Under the pieces are notes generated by a model. The model had not been told where the DNA came from. It made no database searches and saw nothing but the letters and a program-made list of their open reading frames with translations. The translations under genes were made by a program, and so were the position numbers. This document shows positions 53,564-61,188 of a DNA stretch of 61,188 bases, in pieces. The number at the start of each line of letters is the position of its first letter. Within the stretch, counting starts at the first letter, position 1. Source of the stretch: Deltaproteobacteria bacterium (GTDB lineage: Bacteria; Desulfobacterota; Desulfobacteria; Desulfobacterales; Desulfosalsimonadaceae); assembly GCA_013151835.1 (NCBI GenBank), contig JAADHK010000112.1, forward strand, positions 1-61,188, read 5' to 3'.

Positions 53564-53846
53564 TGTTTCTTGTAACTTGAATCATTTTTGTGTCTTAAAA
53601 AATATGATACAGTTTTGGACAGATTTAATTAGAAAGGGATTTTGGAAGTATATAAAAAATCTTTTAAAATCGAGAAATTATATAAAAAACAGATCAAAAC
53701 ACTAAACTTGGCACGTAATTTGGATAGTATTTTAAAAAAGCGAAACGAGACGTCTTTTAAAAAAAACCCGGCCTGCGGCCATGTAAGGGTTATTTTTAAT
53801 GGTGCAGTTCCCAGAAACCACACCTTAATTAAGGTCTGTTTCCGTA
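53564..53846 (+). other. AT-rich gap without a supported gene
   Basis: The stretch has low GC. It contains a hairpin of AACCC/GGGTT with an inner GGCC pair before ATTTTT (near 53766-53799), which may be a terminator. A 73-codon ORF starting TTG 53642 is Lys-rich with no family resemblance and was not accepted. Confidence 0.4.
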
Positions 53847-54047
53847 TTGAAACCAGCCAATGAAAATATTAATAGAATACTGAATCTCGTGGAGCAGATG
53901 ATAGCCCTTGCCGACAAGGTTGATGACGAGCGCGAGGACGTGGGATGCGGTGTTCTTTGCGGTATTCTACGGGATGCGGGCTATAAGATAAAAAAGCTGG
54001 CTGAAGCCGAAAAAAAGGCGCATATGCGCAAGGGATACTGGCCGTAA
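53847..54047 (+). CDS. Small conserved-type protein, 66 residues
   Basis: Reads ILNLVEQMIALADKVDDERE then DVGCGVLCGILRDAGYKIKK and a basic tail. The block DxxCGVLYGxLRDxAYxIxxLAExE is, from memory, shared by small proteins in other sulfate reducers. The start is TTG 53847 with AAGG 12 bases upstream; no ATG lies earlier in frame. It precedes rubrerythrin by 190 bp. Function unknown. Confidence 0.55.
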   Translation: MKPANENINRILNLVEQMIALADKVDDEREDVGCGVLCGILRDAGYKIKKLAEAEKKAHMRKGYWP

Positions 54048-54233
54048 CCCGCGCAATTTTTACCAAAATGACAGGCCTGTTACGAAGATGTAATACTTAG
54101 GGCCCATGCAAAAATCTGTGAACTTATTCCTGCGCGAGCCCTTAGAATGTCCTATGGTTAGGCCATCGTGCCGAATCACTGTTACCACCAGGTGGGAAAT
54201 TTAATAAAACACTACAACAAAACGGAGGAAAAA

Positions 54234-54809
54234 ATGGCGAGTTTAAAAGGAAGTCAGACCGAGAAGAATTTACTCACCGCATTTGCCGGAGAGTCACAGG
54301 CGAGAAACCGTTACACGTATTTCGCCAGTAAGGCTAAAAAAGAGGGTTATGTTCAGATCTCGGCCATATTCGAGGAGACGGCGGATCAGGAAAAGGAACA
54401 TGCAAAAAGGCTTTTCAAGCTCCTCGAAGGCGGCGAGGTCGGGATTGCTGCCGCTTTTCCGGCGGGTGTCATAGGGGCGACCGTAGATAACCTGAAGGCC
54501 TCCGCAGCAGGAGAAAATTACGAGCATACCGAGATGTACCCTTCGTTTGCCAAAACCGCGCGGGAGGAAGGCTTTGATGCCATTGCCGCAGTGTTTATGG
54601 CAATAGCAGTCGCCGAGAAGCAACACGAGAAACGGTATAACGACCTTGCGGCCAATATCGAAAACAGCCGTGTATTTAAACGTGATGATGAGGTCGTGTG
54701 GCGCTGCCGAAATTGCGGATATCTTCACACAGGCACCGAGGCCCCTGAACAATGCCCGGCCTGTGCCCATTCACAGGCATATTTTGAGCTGCTCGGCGAG
54801 AATTATTGA
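54234..54809 (+). CDS. rbr: Rubrerythrin
   Basis: A 191-residue peroxide-reducing diiron protein. The ferritin-like domain carries the ligand Glu residues ([42 protein letters not shown]), followed by a C-terminal rubredoxin-type domain, [10 protein letters not shown] and [11 protein letters not shown]. It reduces H2O2 to water with electrons from rubredoxin in the cytoplasm. ATG 54234 has GGAGG 8 bases upstream; the longer frame has no support. It starts the oxidative-defence run. Confidence 0.96.
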   Translation: MASLKGSQTEKNLLTAFAGESQARNRYTYFASKAKKEGYVQISAIFEETADQEKEHAKRLFKLLEGGEVGIAAAFPAGVIGATVDNLKASAAGENYEHTEMYPSFAKTAREEGFDAIAAVFMAIAVAEKQHEKRYNDLAANIENSRVFKRDDEVVWRCRNCGYLHTGTEAPEQCPACAHSQAYFELLGENY

Positions 54810-54818
54810 TCGTTAGAA

Positions 54819-54935
54819 CTGGCGGACTCGTAAAGTCAGTCTGGGGTGTTGCGCGAGCCGGGAAAGGTCTTAACGTACAAAAAGTACGTTTTCGCCCTTT
54901 CCCGGCTTGCGCGCCTTGCATGCGGAGCTTTAAAA
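54819..54935 (+). repeat. Hairpin element, copy L (short type)
   Basis: CTGGCGGACTCGTAAAGTC, GCGCGAGCCGGGAAAGG, the central AACGTACAAAAAGTACG, CCCTTTCCCGGCTTGCGCGCC, and a decayed right end GGAGCTTTAAAA. It lies between rubrerythrin and desulfoferrodoxin, 23 bp before the latter. Confidence 0.8.
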
Positions 54936-54957
54936 TAATATATTAAGGAGATGGAAA

Positions 54958-55332
54958 ATGACTGAAAGACTTGAAATCTACAAATGCGAATTGTGCGGCA
55001 ATATTGTGGAGGTTATGGACGGAAACGACGGTACCCTGGTCTGTTGCGGCCAGCCCATGGCAAAGATGGAAGAAAACACGGTTGATGCGGCCAGGGAAAA
55101 ACATGTGCCCGTGGTTGAAAAAACAGCCGACGGGTATAAGGTGAGCGTCGGGGCCGTTGCCCATCCCATGGTGGAGGAACATTATATCGAATGGATCGAG
55201 CTTGTGGCAGGCGACAGGAGCTACACGAAGTTTTTAAAACCCGGCGATGCACCCGAAGCCGTTTTCTGTGTTGATGCACAATCCGTTATTGCGCGCGCTT
55301 ATTGCAACCTCCATGGCCATTGGAAGGCTTAA
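54958..55332 (+). CDS. dfx: Desulfoferrodoxin (superoxide reductase)
   Basis: A 124-residue two-iron superoxide reductase of class I. Centre I is the desulforedoxin-like domain ([16 protein letters not shown]), and centre II has His residues in [17 protein letters not shown] and the Cys-His pair in YCNLHGHW. It reduces superoxide to peroxide without making oxygen, feeding rubrerythrin. GGAG lies 6 bases before the ATG. The flavodoxin gene follows after 13 bases. Confidence 0.96.
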   Translation: MTERLEIYKCELCGNIVEVMDGNDGTLVCCGQPMAKMEENTVDAAREKHVPVVEKTADGYKVSVGAVAHPMVEEHYIEWIELVAGDRSYTKFLKPGDAPEAVFCVDAQSVIARAYCNLHGHWKA

Positions 55333-55345
55333 AGGAGAGAATAGA

Positions 55346-55786
55346 ATGTCGAAAGTATTGATTGTATTTGCGAGCCGGACGGGTGAAACCGAGGCCATAG
55401 GAAATCTGATTGCCGAGGGGCTCAGGTTTTCCGGCCATGAAGTGAGCGTTGTTCCGGTAAAAGAAATCAAGTCCGATAAAGACCTGATCGGCTACGATGC
55501 TTATGTATTAGGATCCGCCACATACCACGGCGGCATGATGGAAAAGATGAAGACCATGCTGTTTATTGCGGAAAAGGCGGGCCTCGAAAACAAGGTCGGC
55601 GGAGCCTTTGGCGCGTTTGGCTGGAGCGGGGAAGCGCCCGAGCGGATATATGACACCATGGAGAATATTTTTAAGATGGATATGGTGGGAGACCCCCTGA
55701 TGCTCAAATCAAGCAAGCTTGGGGGCGGGATGCAGATGGCTCATGAGTATGGCAAAAAACTCGCCTCTAAATTGACGGACTCGTAA
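55346..55786 (+). CDS. Flavodoxin-like protein
   Basis: A 146-residue FMN protein. FASRTGETEAIG is the phosphate loop, GSATYHGGMMEKM and GAFGWSGEAPE form the isoalloxazine site. It is like the C-terminal half of flavodiiron proteins, matching the homologue at 58970-60160 (GSPTLNN, GSYGWSGEAVK). The final residues (LTDS) and the TAA are encoded by the terminal repeat of copy M, so the native C-terminus has been altered. AAAGGAG precedes ATG 55346. It probably moves electrons to the defence enzymes. Confidence 0.9.
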   Translation: MSKVLIVFASRTGETEAIGNLIAEGLRFSGHEVSVVPVKEIKSDKDLIGYDAYVLGSATYHGGMMEKMKTMLFIAEKAGLENKVGGAFGAFGWSGEAPERIYDTMENIFKMDMVGDPLMLKSSKLGGGMQMAHEYGKKLASKLTDS

Positions 55787-55897
55787 AAAGTCCATCTGCG
55801 GCGTTGCGCGAGCCGGGAAAGGCCTCAACGTACAAAAAGTACGCCTTCGCCCTTTCCCGACTCGTGCGCCTTGCATATGGAGCTTTTTACGAGCCCT
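55772..55897 (+). repeat. Hairpin element, copy M (short type, complete)
   Basis: TTGACGGACTCGTAAAAAG at the left, GAGCTTTTTACGAGCCC at the right, GCGAGCCGGGAAAGG pairing with CCCTTTCCCGACTCG, and the tip GTACAAAAAGTAC. The left end contains the flavodoxin stop codon (ACTCGTAA). It is about 90% similar to copies G, H and L by eye. No clear target duplication was found. Confidence 0.87.
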
Positions 55898-56033
55898 TAT
55901 GCCCGAGTTTTAGGAATTTCTATGGAGTAGGCCGGGTTTCTTACCCGGTGATCCTTTATCAACATAAACAGGCGATACCGGCGGAGAGTTTTCTGCTTTC
56001 TGCCGGTGCGCCCAAACAATAAGGAGGCGCCCC

Positions 56034-56219
56034 ATGAGCACACCACAACATTGTCCGGGATTCGAACAGTTCAAGAACCTTAAATCCTTTACCTGCAATT
56101 GCCCGAATTGCGGTGAGCCGAAAGAAATTTTTTCAGATGAGTTCGGCAAGATCCAGAAGTGTGATAAATGTGGAAAAGAGATAGACTTTACACAATGCAC
56201 GCTTGAAGGCTCCGCATAA
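56034..56219 (+). CDS. Small double CxxC zinc-finger-like protein
   Basis: A 61-residue protein with CNCPNCGEPKEIF and KCDKCGKEIDFTQC, two CxxC pairs that probably bind one zinc or iron. AAGGAGG lies 7 bases before the ATG. It sits between the flavodoxin and cydA genes, 33 bases from the latter, so it is in the cytochrome bd operon. No family name recognised; a redox or assembly role is a guess. Confidence 0.7.
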   Translation: MSTPQHCPGFEQFKNLKSFTCNCPNCGEPKEIFSDEFGKIQKCDKCGKEIDFTQCTLEGSA

Positions 56220-56251
56220 TAGAGGGTTTTTGCCGGATATAGGAGGAAAAG

Positions 56252-57565
56252 ATGGATGTATTAATGCTTTCCCGGCTACAGTTTGCCGCAGCCACGCTTT
56301 TTCATTTTTTGTTCGTCCCTTTAACCCTCGGTCTCTCGGTTATCATAGCCGTAATGGAGACAAAATACGCGAGAACCGGGGATAAGATTTACCTTTCCAT
56401 GACGAAATTCTGGGGCAAGCTCTTTTTAATAAATTTTGCTGTGGGGATCGTAACCGGCATTACTCTGGAATTCCAGTTTGGCACCAACTGGTCCGAATAT
56501 TCAAAATATGTGGGCGATATTTTCGGCCCGCTTCTCGCAATAGAGGCGTCAGTCGCCTTTTTTCTCGAATCGACATTTCTCGGCATCTGGATATTCGGAT
56601 GGAAAAAACTTTCCGCAAAGGCGCACGCAGCAGTAATGTGGCTTGTTGCCATTGCAGGCAACTTGTCCGCCATCTGGATATTGATGGCAAACGGATGGAT
56701 GCAGCATCCGGTCGGGTATGTAATAAGAAACGGCAGGGCAGAGCTTAAAGATTTCACGGCAGTTGTTTTCAATACCTTCGGGCTTCTCGAGTTTTTTCAT
56801 ACAGTCAGCGGTGCGCTGCTCCTCGGCGGTTTTTTTGTCATGGGCGTAAGCGCCTATCACCTCCTTAAAAAGCAGCATGTGGATTTTTTTACCCGTTCCT
56901 TTAAAATAGGCCTTGTTTTTGGGCTGGTTTTTTCAATCATCACGGCCGGGAGCGGTGACAGTCATGGCGTTCATGTGGCGAAAGTCCAGCCGGTAAAGCT
57001 TGCGGCCATGGAATCCCAGTGGGTGACCGAAAGCCATGCGCCGATCCACTTATTTGCGATCCCGGATGAGAAGAATGAAAAGAATCTTATCCAGATCGGT
57101 ACGATTCCCGGCCTGCTTTCCTTTCTTGGGTATCATGATTTTTCGGCCACAGTCAAAGGACTAAGGGATTTTCCCCGTAAAGACAGACCCCCTGTTCTTA
57201 TCACCTTTCTTTCGTTCAGGATTATGGTGGGCCTGGGCACTCTTTTTATCTTTTTAACGTTCGTTGGATTTTTTCTTCGAAACAAGCTGCTGGAAAATCC
57301 GCTTTTTCTTAAGATCATGCTTTTTTCCATCCCACTTCCATACCTTGCAATCGAGTTTGGATGGACCCTTGCCGAGGTGGGACGTCAGCCGTGGATCGTC
57401 TATGGGCTGATGCGGACCTCGGACGCCGTCTCGCCGGTGGCCGGATATCAGGTTCTTATATCGCTTATTGGTTTTGTAGTCGTTTATTCGCTTTTAGGTG
57501 CGGCCGGATTTTATCTCATGGTGACCAACGCGAAAAAAGGCCCTGTGCCGGAGGCGGCCGCCTGA
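56252..57565 (+). CDS. cydA: Cytochrome bd ubiquinol oxidase subunit I
   Basis: A 437-residue membrane subunit carrying hemes b558, b595 and d. The N-terminus gives the His18 heme ligand (FHFLFVPLTLGL). GRQPWIVYG and the Q-loop region of the short type (no long insert) are seen, with the Glu in FFLEST and the Met ligand in the second half. It is the quinol-oxidising half of the high-affinity oxygen reductase, here used for oxygen removal. GGAGG precedes the ATG. cydB follows after 36 bases. Confidence 0.95.
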   Translation: MDVLMLSRLQFAAATLFHFLFVPLTLGLSVIIAVMETKYARTGDKIYLSMTKFWGKLFLINFAVGIVTGITLEFQFGTNWSEYSKYVGDIFGPLLAIEASVAFFLESTFLGIWIFGWKKLSAKAHAAVMWLVAIAGNLSAIWILMANGWMQHPVGYVIRNGRAELKDFTAVVFNTFGLLEFFHTVSGALLLGGFFVMGVSAYHLLKKQHVDFFTRSFKIGLVFGLVFSIITAGSGDSHGVHVAKVQPVKLAAMESQWVTESHAPIHLFAIPDEKNEKNLIQIGTIPGLLSFLGYHDFSATVKGLRDFPRKDRPPVLITFLSFRIMVGLGTLFIFLTFVGFFLRNKLLENPLFLKIMLFSIPLPYLAIEFGWTLAEVGRQPWIVYGLMRTSDAVSPVAGYQVLISLIGFVVVYSLLGAAGFYLMVTNAKKGPVPEAAA

Positions 57566-57601
57566 TTGTGTGAATAATTTTTCAAATATTGTGAGGAAAT
57601 T

Positions 57602-58630
57602 ATGATATTGCAATCAATATGGTTTTTTATATGGGGCCTGTTGTGGGCGATCTTTTTCATGACCGACGGGTTTGATTTCGGAGTCGGTGCGCTTCTCCCT
57701 TTTGCCGGGAAGACCGAAACGGATAAACGAATAATGATCAATGCAATAGGCCCCCTATGGGATGGGAATGAAGTCTGGTTGATAACCGCCGGAGGTGTGA
57801 CATTTGCCGCCTTTCCGACCTTGTACGCCGTCATGTTTTCGTCTTTTTACACCCCGCTGCTCCTGATCCTGTTCGCCCTGATTATTCGAGGGGTTTCCTT
57901 TGAATTCAGGGGAAAGATCGACAGCCCGGCCTGGAGACGGGTATGGGATACATGTATATTTATCGGGAGCGTGGCCCCGGCCGTGCTTTTGGGCGTTGCA
58001 TTCGCGAATATTTTCCGGGGCCTTCCCATTGGTCCGCACGGTTCTTATCATGGAAACCTTTTAATGCTTTTAAACCCCTATGGGCTGCTGGGGGGCGCTC
58101 TTTTCCTGGCATTGTTCGTCATGCACGGGGCTTTATGGCTTTGCATCCGCACGGAAGGGAACCTCCAGACGCGCTTTTTTGAAATTGCAGAGGCACTCTG
58201 GCTGCCGCTCGTAATACTTGCGATTCTTTTTTTTGTTGCGAGTTATTTTGCAACGCCTCTTTATGCAAATTATTTCGCCCATCCCATCCTTTTTTCGGTG
58301 ATTTTGCTTGCGGTGGCAGGGCTTTTTGGGATAAAAATTTTTATTGCGGGAAATTCTTATTTCAAGGCATGGATATCATCGTGCGTTGCAATCGTTTCTT
58401 CAACGTTTTTCGGCATCATAGGGCTTTATCCCAACATGTTTCCGTCATACATTGACCCGGCTTACAGCCTTACGGCTTACAATTCATCTTCAAGCGAGCA
58501 TACGCTTACCATAATGCTCGTGGTCGTTTTGATCTTTATCCCGATCGTGATCGCTTACCAGGTTTGGGCGTATAAGATGTTTACGGACAAGGTGAACGAA
58601 GACGACCTTGCCTATGAAGAAGCTTATTAA
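57602..58630 (+). CDS. cydB: Cytochrome bd ubiquinol oxidase subunit II
   Basis: A 342-residue subunit with about eight membrane helices. The start [20 protein letters not shown] carries the conserved GFDxG, and [19 protein letters not shown] and GVSFEFRGK are further signatures. It has no cofactors itself and stabilises CydA. GAGG lies 6 bases before the ATG. Neither cydX nor cydCD is in the window. Confidence 0.95.
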   Translation: MILQSIWFFIWGLLWAIFFMTDGFDFGVGALLPFAGKTETDKRIMINAIGPLWDGNEVWLITAGGVTFAAFPTLYAVMFSSFYTPLLLILFALIIRGVSFEFRGKIDSPAWRRVWDTCIFIGSVAPAVLLGVAFANIFRGLPIGPHGSYHGNLLMLLNPYGLLGGALFLALFVMHGALWLCIRTEGNLQTRFFEIAEALWLPLVILAILFFVASYFATPLYANYFAHPILFSVILLAVAGLFGIKIFIAGNSYFKAWISSCVAIVSSTFFGIIGLYPNMFPSYIDPAYSLTAYNSSSSEHTLTIMLVVVLIFIPIVIAYQVWAYKMFTDKVNEDDLAYEEAY

Positions 58631-58647
58631 TTGAAAAGGAGGTAAAA

Positions 58648-58809
58648 ATGGACAATTACGTATGTGAGGTATGTGGGTATGTCTATGACCCTGAAAAAGG
58701 TGACCCGGACAACGGGATTGATCCCGGCACGTCGTTTGATGATCTGCCGGATGACTGGGAATGTCCCGTATGCGGAGCCGGGAAGGACGATTTCGAAAAA
58801 GAGCTATAG
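58648..58809 (+). CDS. Rubredoxin
   Basis: A 53-residue electron carrier with one Fe(Cys)4 site: [20 protein letters not shown] and [13 protein letters not shown]. All four Cys residues and the aromatic core are present. AAGGAGG lies 6 bases before the ATG, 17 bases after cydB. It is the partner of rubrerythrin and of the flavodiiron protein nearby. The stop TAG lies inside a palindrome. Confidence 0.97.
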   Translation: MDNYVCEVCGYVYDPEKGDPDNGIDPGTSFDDLPDDWECPVCGAGKDDFEKEL

Positions 58810-58872
58810 GGCAGGCCCCCGTGCCTGCCCTATAGCCCCCGTGCCTGCCCTATAGCCCCCGTGCCTGCCCGG
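58805..58872 (+). repeat. Palindrome and 20-bp tandem repeat after rubredoxin
   Basis: TATAGGGCAGGC and its complement form a perfect 12-bp stem around CCCCGT, and the unit GCCCCCGTGCCTGCCCTATA then recurs about 2.5 times. The rubredoxin stop codon is within the first arm. The hairpin may terminate transcription. Confidence 0.8.
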
Positions 58873-58928
58873 GTGCAACACGCCTAACGGCAAAAAACGG
58901 GGAATCACCGGAAATCTGGCGAACATAT

Positions 58929-58954
58929 GGGCAACCACAGGGGGTTGCCCCTAC
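58929..58954 (-). repeat. GTAGGGGCAACCCC palindrome
   Basis: A 26-bp palindromic repeat, exactly the reverse complement of 40004-40029 and related to 5527-5552. It ends 15 bp before the flavodiiron gene start. Confidence 0.75.
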
Positions 58955-58969
58955 TGATAAGGAACAAGA

Positions 58970-60160
58970 ATGAAACCTGTTGAAATTGCTAAGGGGATTT
59001 ACAGCGTCGGCGTTGCGGACTTTAATATTCGTGATTTTCACGGCTATTCCACCGAAGCGGGCACGACATATAACGCGTTTTTAATCGTAGACGAAAAGGT
59101 CGTGTTGATTGACACGGTTAAAAAGGAGTTCGCGGACGAACTTCTTGCTAATATATCCGAAATCATCGACCCGAAAAAAATTGACATAGTGATAAGCAAT
59201 CACACCGAGATGGATCACTCAGGCGCCCTGCCCAGGATCATGCATTATATTGGCGAGGATAAGCCTCTGTATTGCTCCAGGATGGGGAAAAAGAACCTGT
59301 CCGCGCATTTTTCCCAGTCCTGGAATCTTCACCCTGTTAAAGACGGTGAGGAGCTGTCCCTTGGAAGCCGGACCCTGATGTTCATGGAAACCCGGATGCT
59401 CCACTGGCCGGACAGCATGTTTACGTATGTGAAGGAAGATGAAATTCTTTTTTCAAGTGATGCGTTCGGTCAGCATTATGCCGGGTATGAACTCTATGAT
59501 GACGTGCTCGGGGATGCTGCAATGTTCCAGGCCAAAAAATATTTTGCAAACATTCTCATGCTCTATGCGCCCCAGGTGCTGAAGCTTGTGGAAAAGGTCT
59601 CCGACATGGGCCTTTCCTTTAAGATGATATGCCCGGATCACGGCGTATTCTGGCGAACCGGCATCGGTTCGATCATCGATGCCTATGTCCGCTGGAGCAG
59701 CCATGAGACCGGGAAAAGGGCGGTGGTTATTTATGATACCATGTGGAAGAGCACGCGGAAGATGGCCGAAGCCATCGCCGACGGGATATCCGAAACAGGC
59801 GCGGCCGTTTCCGTCATTCACATCCGTTCATCTCACAGGAGCGAAATAATGACTGCGGTGCTTGATTCTAAGGCCGTTATCATCGGTTCTCCAACTTTAA
59901 ACAATTGTATTTTCCCCACGGTCGCCGACGTGCTCACCTATATGAAGGGCCTGCGTCCGAAAAACCGCATAGGCGCCGCGTTCGGCTCCTATGGCTGGAG
60001 CGGCGAGGCCGTGAAACAGATGAGTGGAGAGCTTTCGTCAATGGGTATGGAGCTTCTGGACGAGGGTTTGAAGATTCAGTATGTTCCGGACAGCGATGCC
60101 ATTGCCTCCTGCCGTGAATACGGGAGGAAGATAGGAGAGGCGGTTTGCGACCGGAAATGA
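58970..60160 (+). CDS. Flavodiiron protein (rubredoxin:oxygen/NO oxidoreductase)
   Basis: A 396-residue two-domain enzyme. The beta-lactamase-like diiron domain has HTEMDHSGALP (HxExDH), HWPDSM, SSDAFGQHY and CPDHGVFWR; the C-terminal flavodoxin domain binds FMN (YDTMWKSTRKMAEA, GSYGWSGEAV). It reduces oxygen to water, or NO to N2O, with rubredoxin as donor. Starts directly after GGAAC. The ferredoxin gene overlaps its stop by 4 bases. Confidence 0.95.
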   Translation: MKPVEIAKGIYSVGVADFNIRDFHGYSTEAGTTYNAFLIVDEKVVLIDTVKKEFADELLANISEIIDPKKIDIVISNHTEMDHSGALPRIMHYIGEDKPLYCSRMGKKNLSAHFSQSWNLHPVKDGEELSLGSRTLMFMETRMLHWPDSMFTYVKEDEILFSSDAFGQHYAGYELYDDVLGDAAMFQAKKYFANILMLYAPQVLKLVEKVSDMGLSFKMICPDHGVFWRTGIGSIIDAYVRWSSHETGKRAVVIYDTMWKSTRKMAEAIADGISETGAAVSVIHIRSSHRSEIMTAVLDSKAVIIGSPTLNNCIFPTVADVLTYMKGLRPKNRIGAAFGSYGWSGEAVKQMSGELSSMGMELLDEGLKIQYVPDSDAIASCREYGRKIGEAVCDRK

Positions 60161-60357
60161 CCAGGCCGCCGGTCGTTGATTTGAGTTTATGTATTTGCTG
60201 CGGGGTATGCACCGAGTGCTGCCCCGCGGTTTTTGTTTTAAATCCCGCCGGGTATATCGAGGTGGCGGACCTGCCGGATTATTTGGATCCGGATATTGAG
60301 GAGGCCGTTAGAGACTGCCCGGTAGACTGCATTGCATTCGATGAGTGCATGCCATGA
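60157..60357 (+). CDS. Ferredoxin, single [4Fe-4S]
   Basis: A 66-residue ferredoxin. Ligands are CICCGVCTECCP and CPVDC in the second half. The middle lacks a second cluster motif set. ATG 60157 overlaps the flavodiiron stop (ATGA) and is preferred over TTG 60145. It probably relays electrons to or from the flavodiiron system. The next gene also overlaps it by ATGA. Confidence 0.88.
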   Translation: MTRPPVVDLSLCICCGVCTECCPAVFVLNPAGYIEVADLPDYLDPDIEEAVRDCPVDCIAFDECMP

Positions 60358-61079
60358 ATCATGCGGGAGATGACAGCGGTATTGGATCATTCGGGCGGAC
60401 TGTTTCCCATCGCCGCCTCAAGGCGATTATCGGAACGTGGCTTACGGCATACGATATTGATGAGATCATGGAGCGGCTATCGGAAATTGCGCCAAGGCGA
60501 AGTATAAACTGCCTGATTTCCTGTTTCTGCCATATATATCCCGATGCCGCATGGATGGCCCGGGTGGCGGCCGGACGTATAACCGCAAACCTTGAACAAT
60601 CCGATATCGAATCTGCCCGGGTTATCATGCGCCGATTCATGTGGATGTTAAACGATGAATCCGGCGGCATCGGCTGGGGCGTGCCCGAGGCCATGGCCGA
60701 AGCCGTGGCGTGCAGCTTGCGCCTTGCGGATGAATATGCGTCCTTACTCTGTTCCTATTTGCTGCCGGATATGAATTATCTTGAATTTCCCGCCCTCCAG
60801 CAGGGCCTGCTATGGGGAATCGGTCGGGTGGCCGAAACCCGGCCCGACCTCATGGCCGAAACAGGTGATGCACTCATAGGTTTTATGTCTTCATCAGACC
60901 CGGTACACAGGGGGTATGCGGCCCTTGCCGCCGGAAGACTCGGTGTCGGCGGAAAGGCGCTTGAAGCCCTGACCGGCGATGATTCCTGCATCATGATTTT
61001 CATGGATGAACAACTGATGGAGACCACGGTCTCCGGACTGGCGGTTGCCGCATTGTCCAGGTTAGCCGTTAGCCGTTAG
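60354..61079 (+). CDS. DVU0298 family HEAT-like protein
   Basis: A 241-residue helical-repeat protein. The block RRFMWMLNDESGGIGWGVPE, EAMAEAVACS and YLEFPALQQGLLWGIGRVAE is typical of the DVU0298 family, known mainly from sulfate reducers. ATG 60354 overlaps the ferredoxin stop, so the three genes are translationally coupled. The last codons (LAVSR, TAG) are encoded by a heptanucleotide tandem repeat. Function unknown. Confidence 0.8.
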   Translation: MNHAGDDSGIGSFGRTVSHRRLKAIIGTWLTAYDIDEIMERLSEIAPRRSINCLISCFCHIYPDAAWMARVAAGRITANLEQSDIESARVIMRRFMWMLNDESGGIGWGVPEAMAEAVACSLRLADEYASLLCSYLLPDMNYLEFPALQQGLLWGIGRVAETRPDLMAETGDALIGFMSSSDPVHRGYAALAAGRLGVGGKALEALTGDDSCIMIFMDEQLMETTVSGLAVAALSRLAVSR

Positions 61080-61188
61080 CCGTTAGCCGTTAGCCGTTAG
61101 CTAAAAGCTAAAAGCTAAAAGCTAAAAGCTAAAAGCTAAAAGCTAAAAGCTAAAAGCTAAAAGCTAAAAGCTAAAAGCTAAAAGCTAA
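61061..61188 (+). repeat. Heptanucleotide tandem repeats, running off the window
   Basis: Six GTTAGCC-type units (61061-61101) merge into about 12.5 TAAAAGC units (61102-61188), both 7 bp long. The first block encodes the C-terminus and stop of the HEAT-like protein. Seven is not a multiple of three, so unit gain or loss shifts the frame. The true extent is unknown because the window ends inside it. Confidence 0.95.

Noticed and set aside
53642-53863. A 73-codon Lys-rich ORF starting TTG
   Set aside because: Composition follows AT-rich DNA, no family resemblance, and it overlaps the better small gene at 53847.
61061-61188. CRISPR array
   Set aside because: The units are 7 bp with no spacers; this is a simple tandem repeat.

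Overview
The window looks like a chromosome segment of a sulfate-reducer-type Desulfobacterota, most likely Desulfobacterales. This is inferred from gene content: rubrerythrin, desulfoferrodoxin, flavodiiron protein, rubredoxin and cytochrome bd oxidase in one run, a DVU0298-type HEAT-like protein, a tungsten-type aldehyde:ferredoxin oxidoreductase, folD next to a cyclodeaminase (C1/folate chemistry), and a long acyl-CoA operon. No 16S rRNA is present, so the assignment stays at that level. Most of the DNA is ordinary core genome. There is no prophage, CRISPR array or intact transposase.

Layout. 0.2-3.8 kb: copper chaperone and Cu(I) P-type ATPase, a small membrane protein and a TIGR02757-type protein. 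3.9-5.5 kb: tRNA-Ala and hisBA. 5.6-9.8 kb: dnaG-rpoD (macromolecular synthesis operon) and an antitoxin-like ORF. 9.9-12.5 kb: tRNA-Met, Nif3-like protein, C4 zinc-ribbon protein and the RNase P RNA. 12.6-15.8 kb: a large protein with a C-terminal HPr domain, a KilA-N protein, a decayed transposase fragment and ispD. 16.1-23.8 kb: M23 peptidase, secA, clpS-clpA-aat (N-degron pathway) and a HIT protein. 23.9-25.8 kb: a leuCD-type dehydratase. 26.0-26.9 kb: two small heat shock proteins on the minus strand. 27.1-34.8 kb: an acyl-CoA operon resembling leucine/isovalerate degradation, behind a strong inverted-repeat operator. 34.9-36.8 kb: aroE-aroK and a membrane protein. 36.9-38.2 kb: a graveyard of gene fragments and perfect palindromes. 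38.2-39.8 kb: folD-fchA. 40.3-48.6 kb: AsmA-like protein, acyl-ACP thioesterase, thyX, LpxR-like outer-membrane protein, AI-2E permease, lipase and DUF4404. 48.9-53.4 kb: AOR, SCP2-like protein, iron alcohol dehydrogenase and sfsA. 53.8-61.1 kb: the oxygen/superoxide defence run, ending in a heptanucleotide tandem repeat at the window edge.

The most striking layer is intergenic. At least 14 loci carry full, internally deleted, chimeric or solo-end versions of a 70-165 bp hairpin element with ends related to TTGAYGG..TCGTAAAAAG. The three 163-165 bp copies have flanking direct repeats of about 5 bp, so they behave as inserted non-autonomous elements (MITE-like). The copy behind dnaG supplies that gene's stop codon, and reconstruction of the empty site restores a plausible earlier stop. 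A second, unrelated 122-bp element at 39969-40090 has perfect 20-bp terminal inverted repeats and a perfect 8-bp target duplication. Palindromic repeats also overlap the stop codons of hisA, the flavodoxin gene and the rubredoxin gene.

Start codons were re-chosen where the longest ORF ran through a repeat or an RNA gene. All functional calls are from sequence motifs and remembered family features; no database search was possible.
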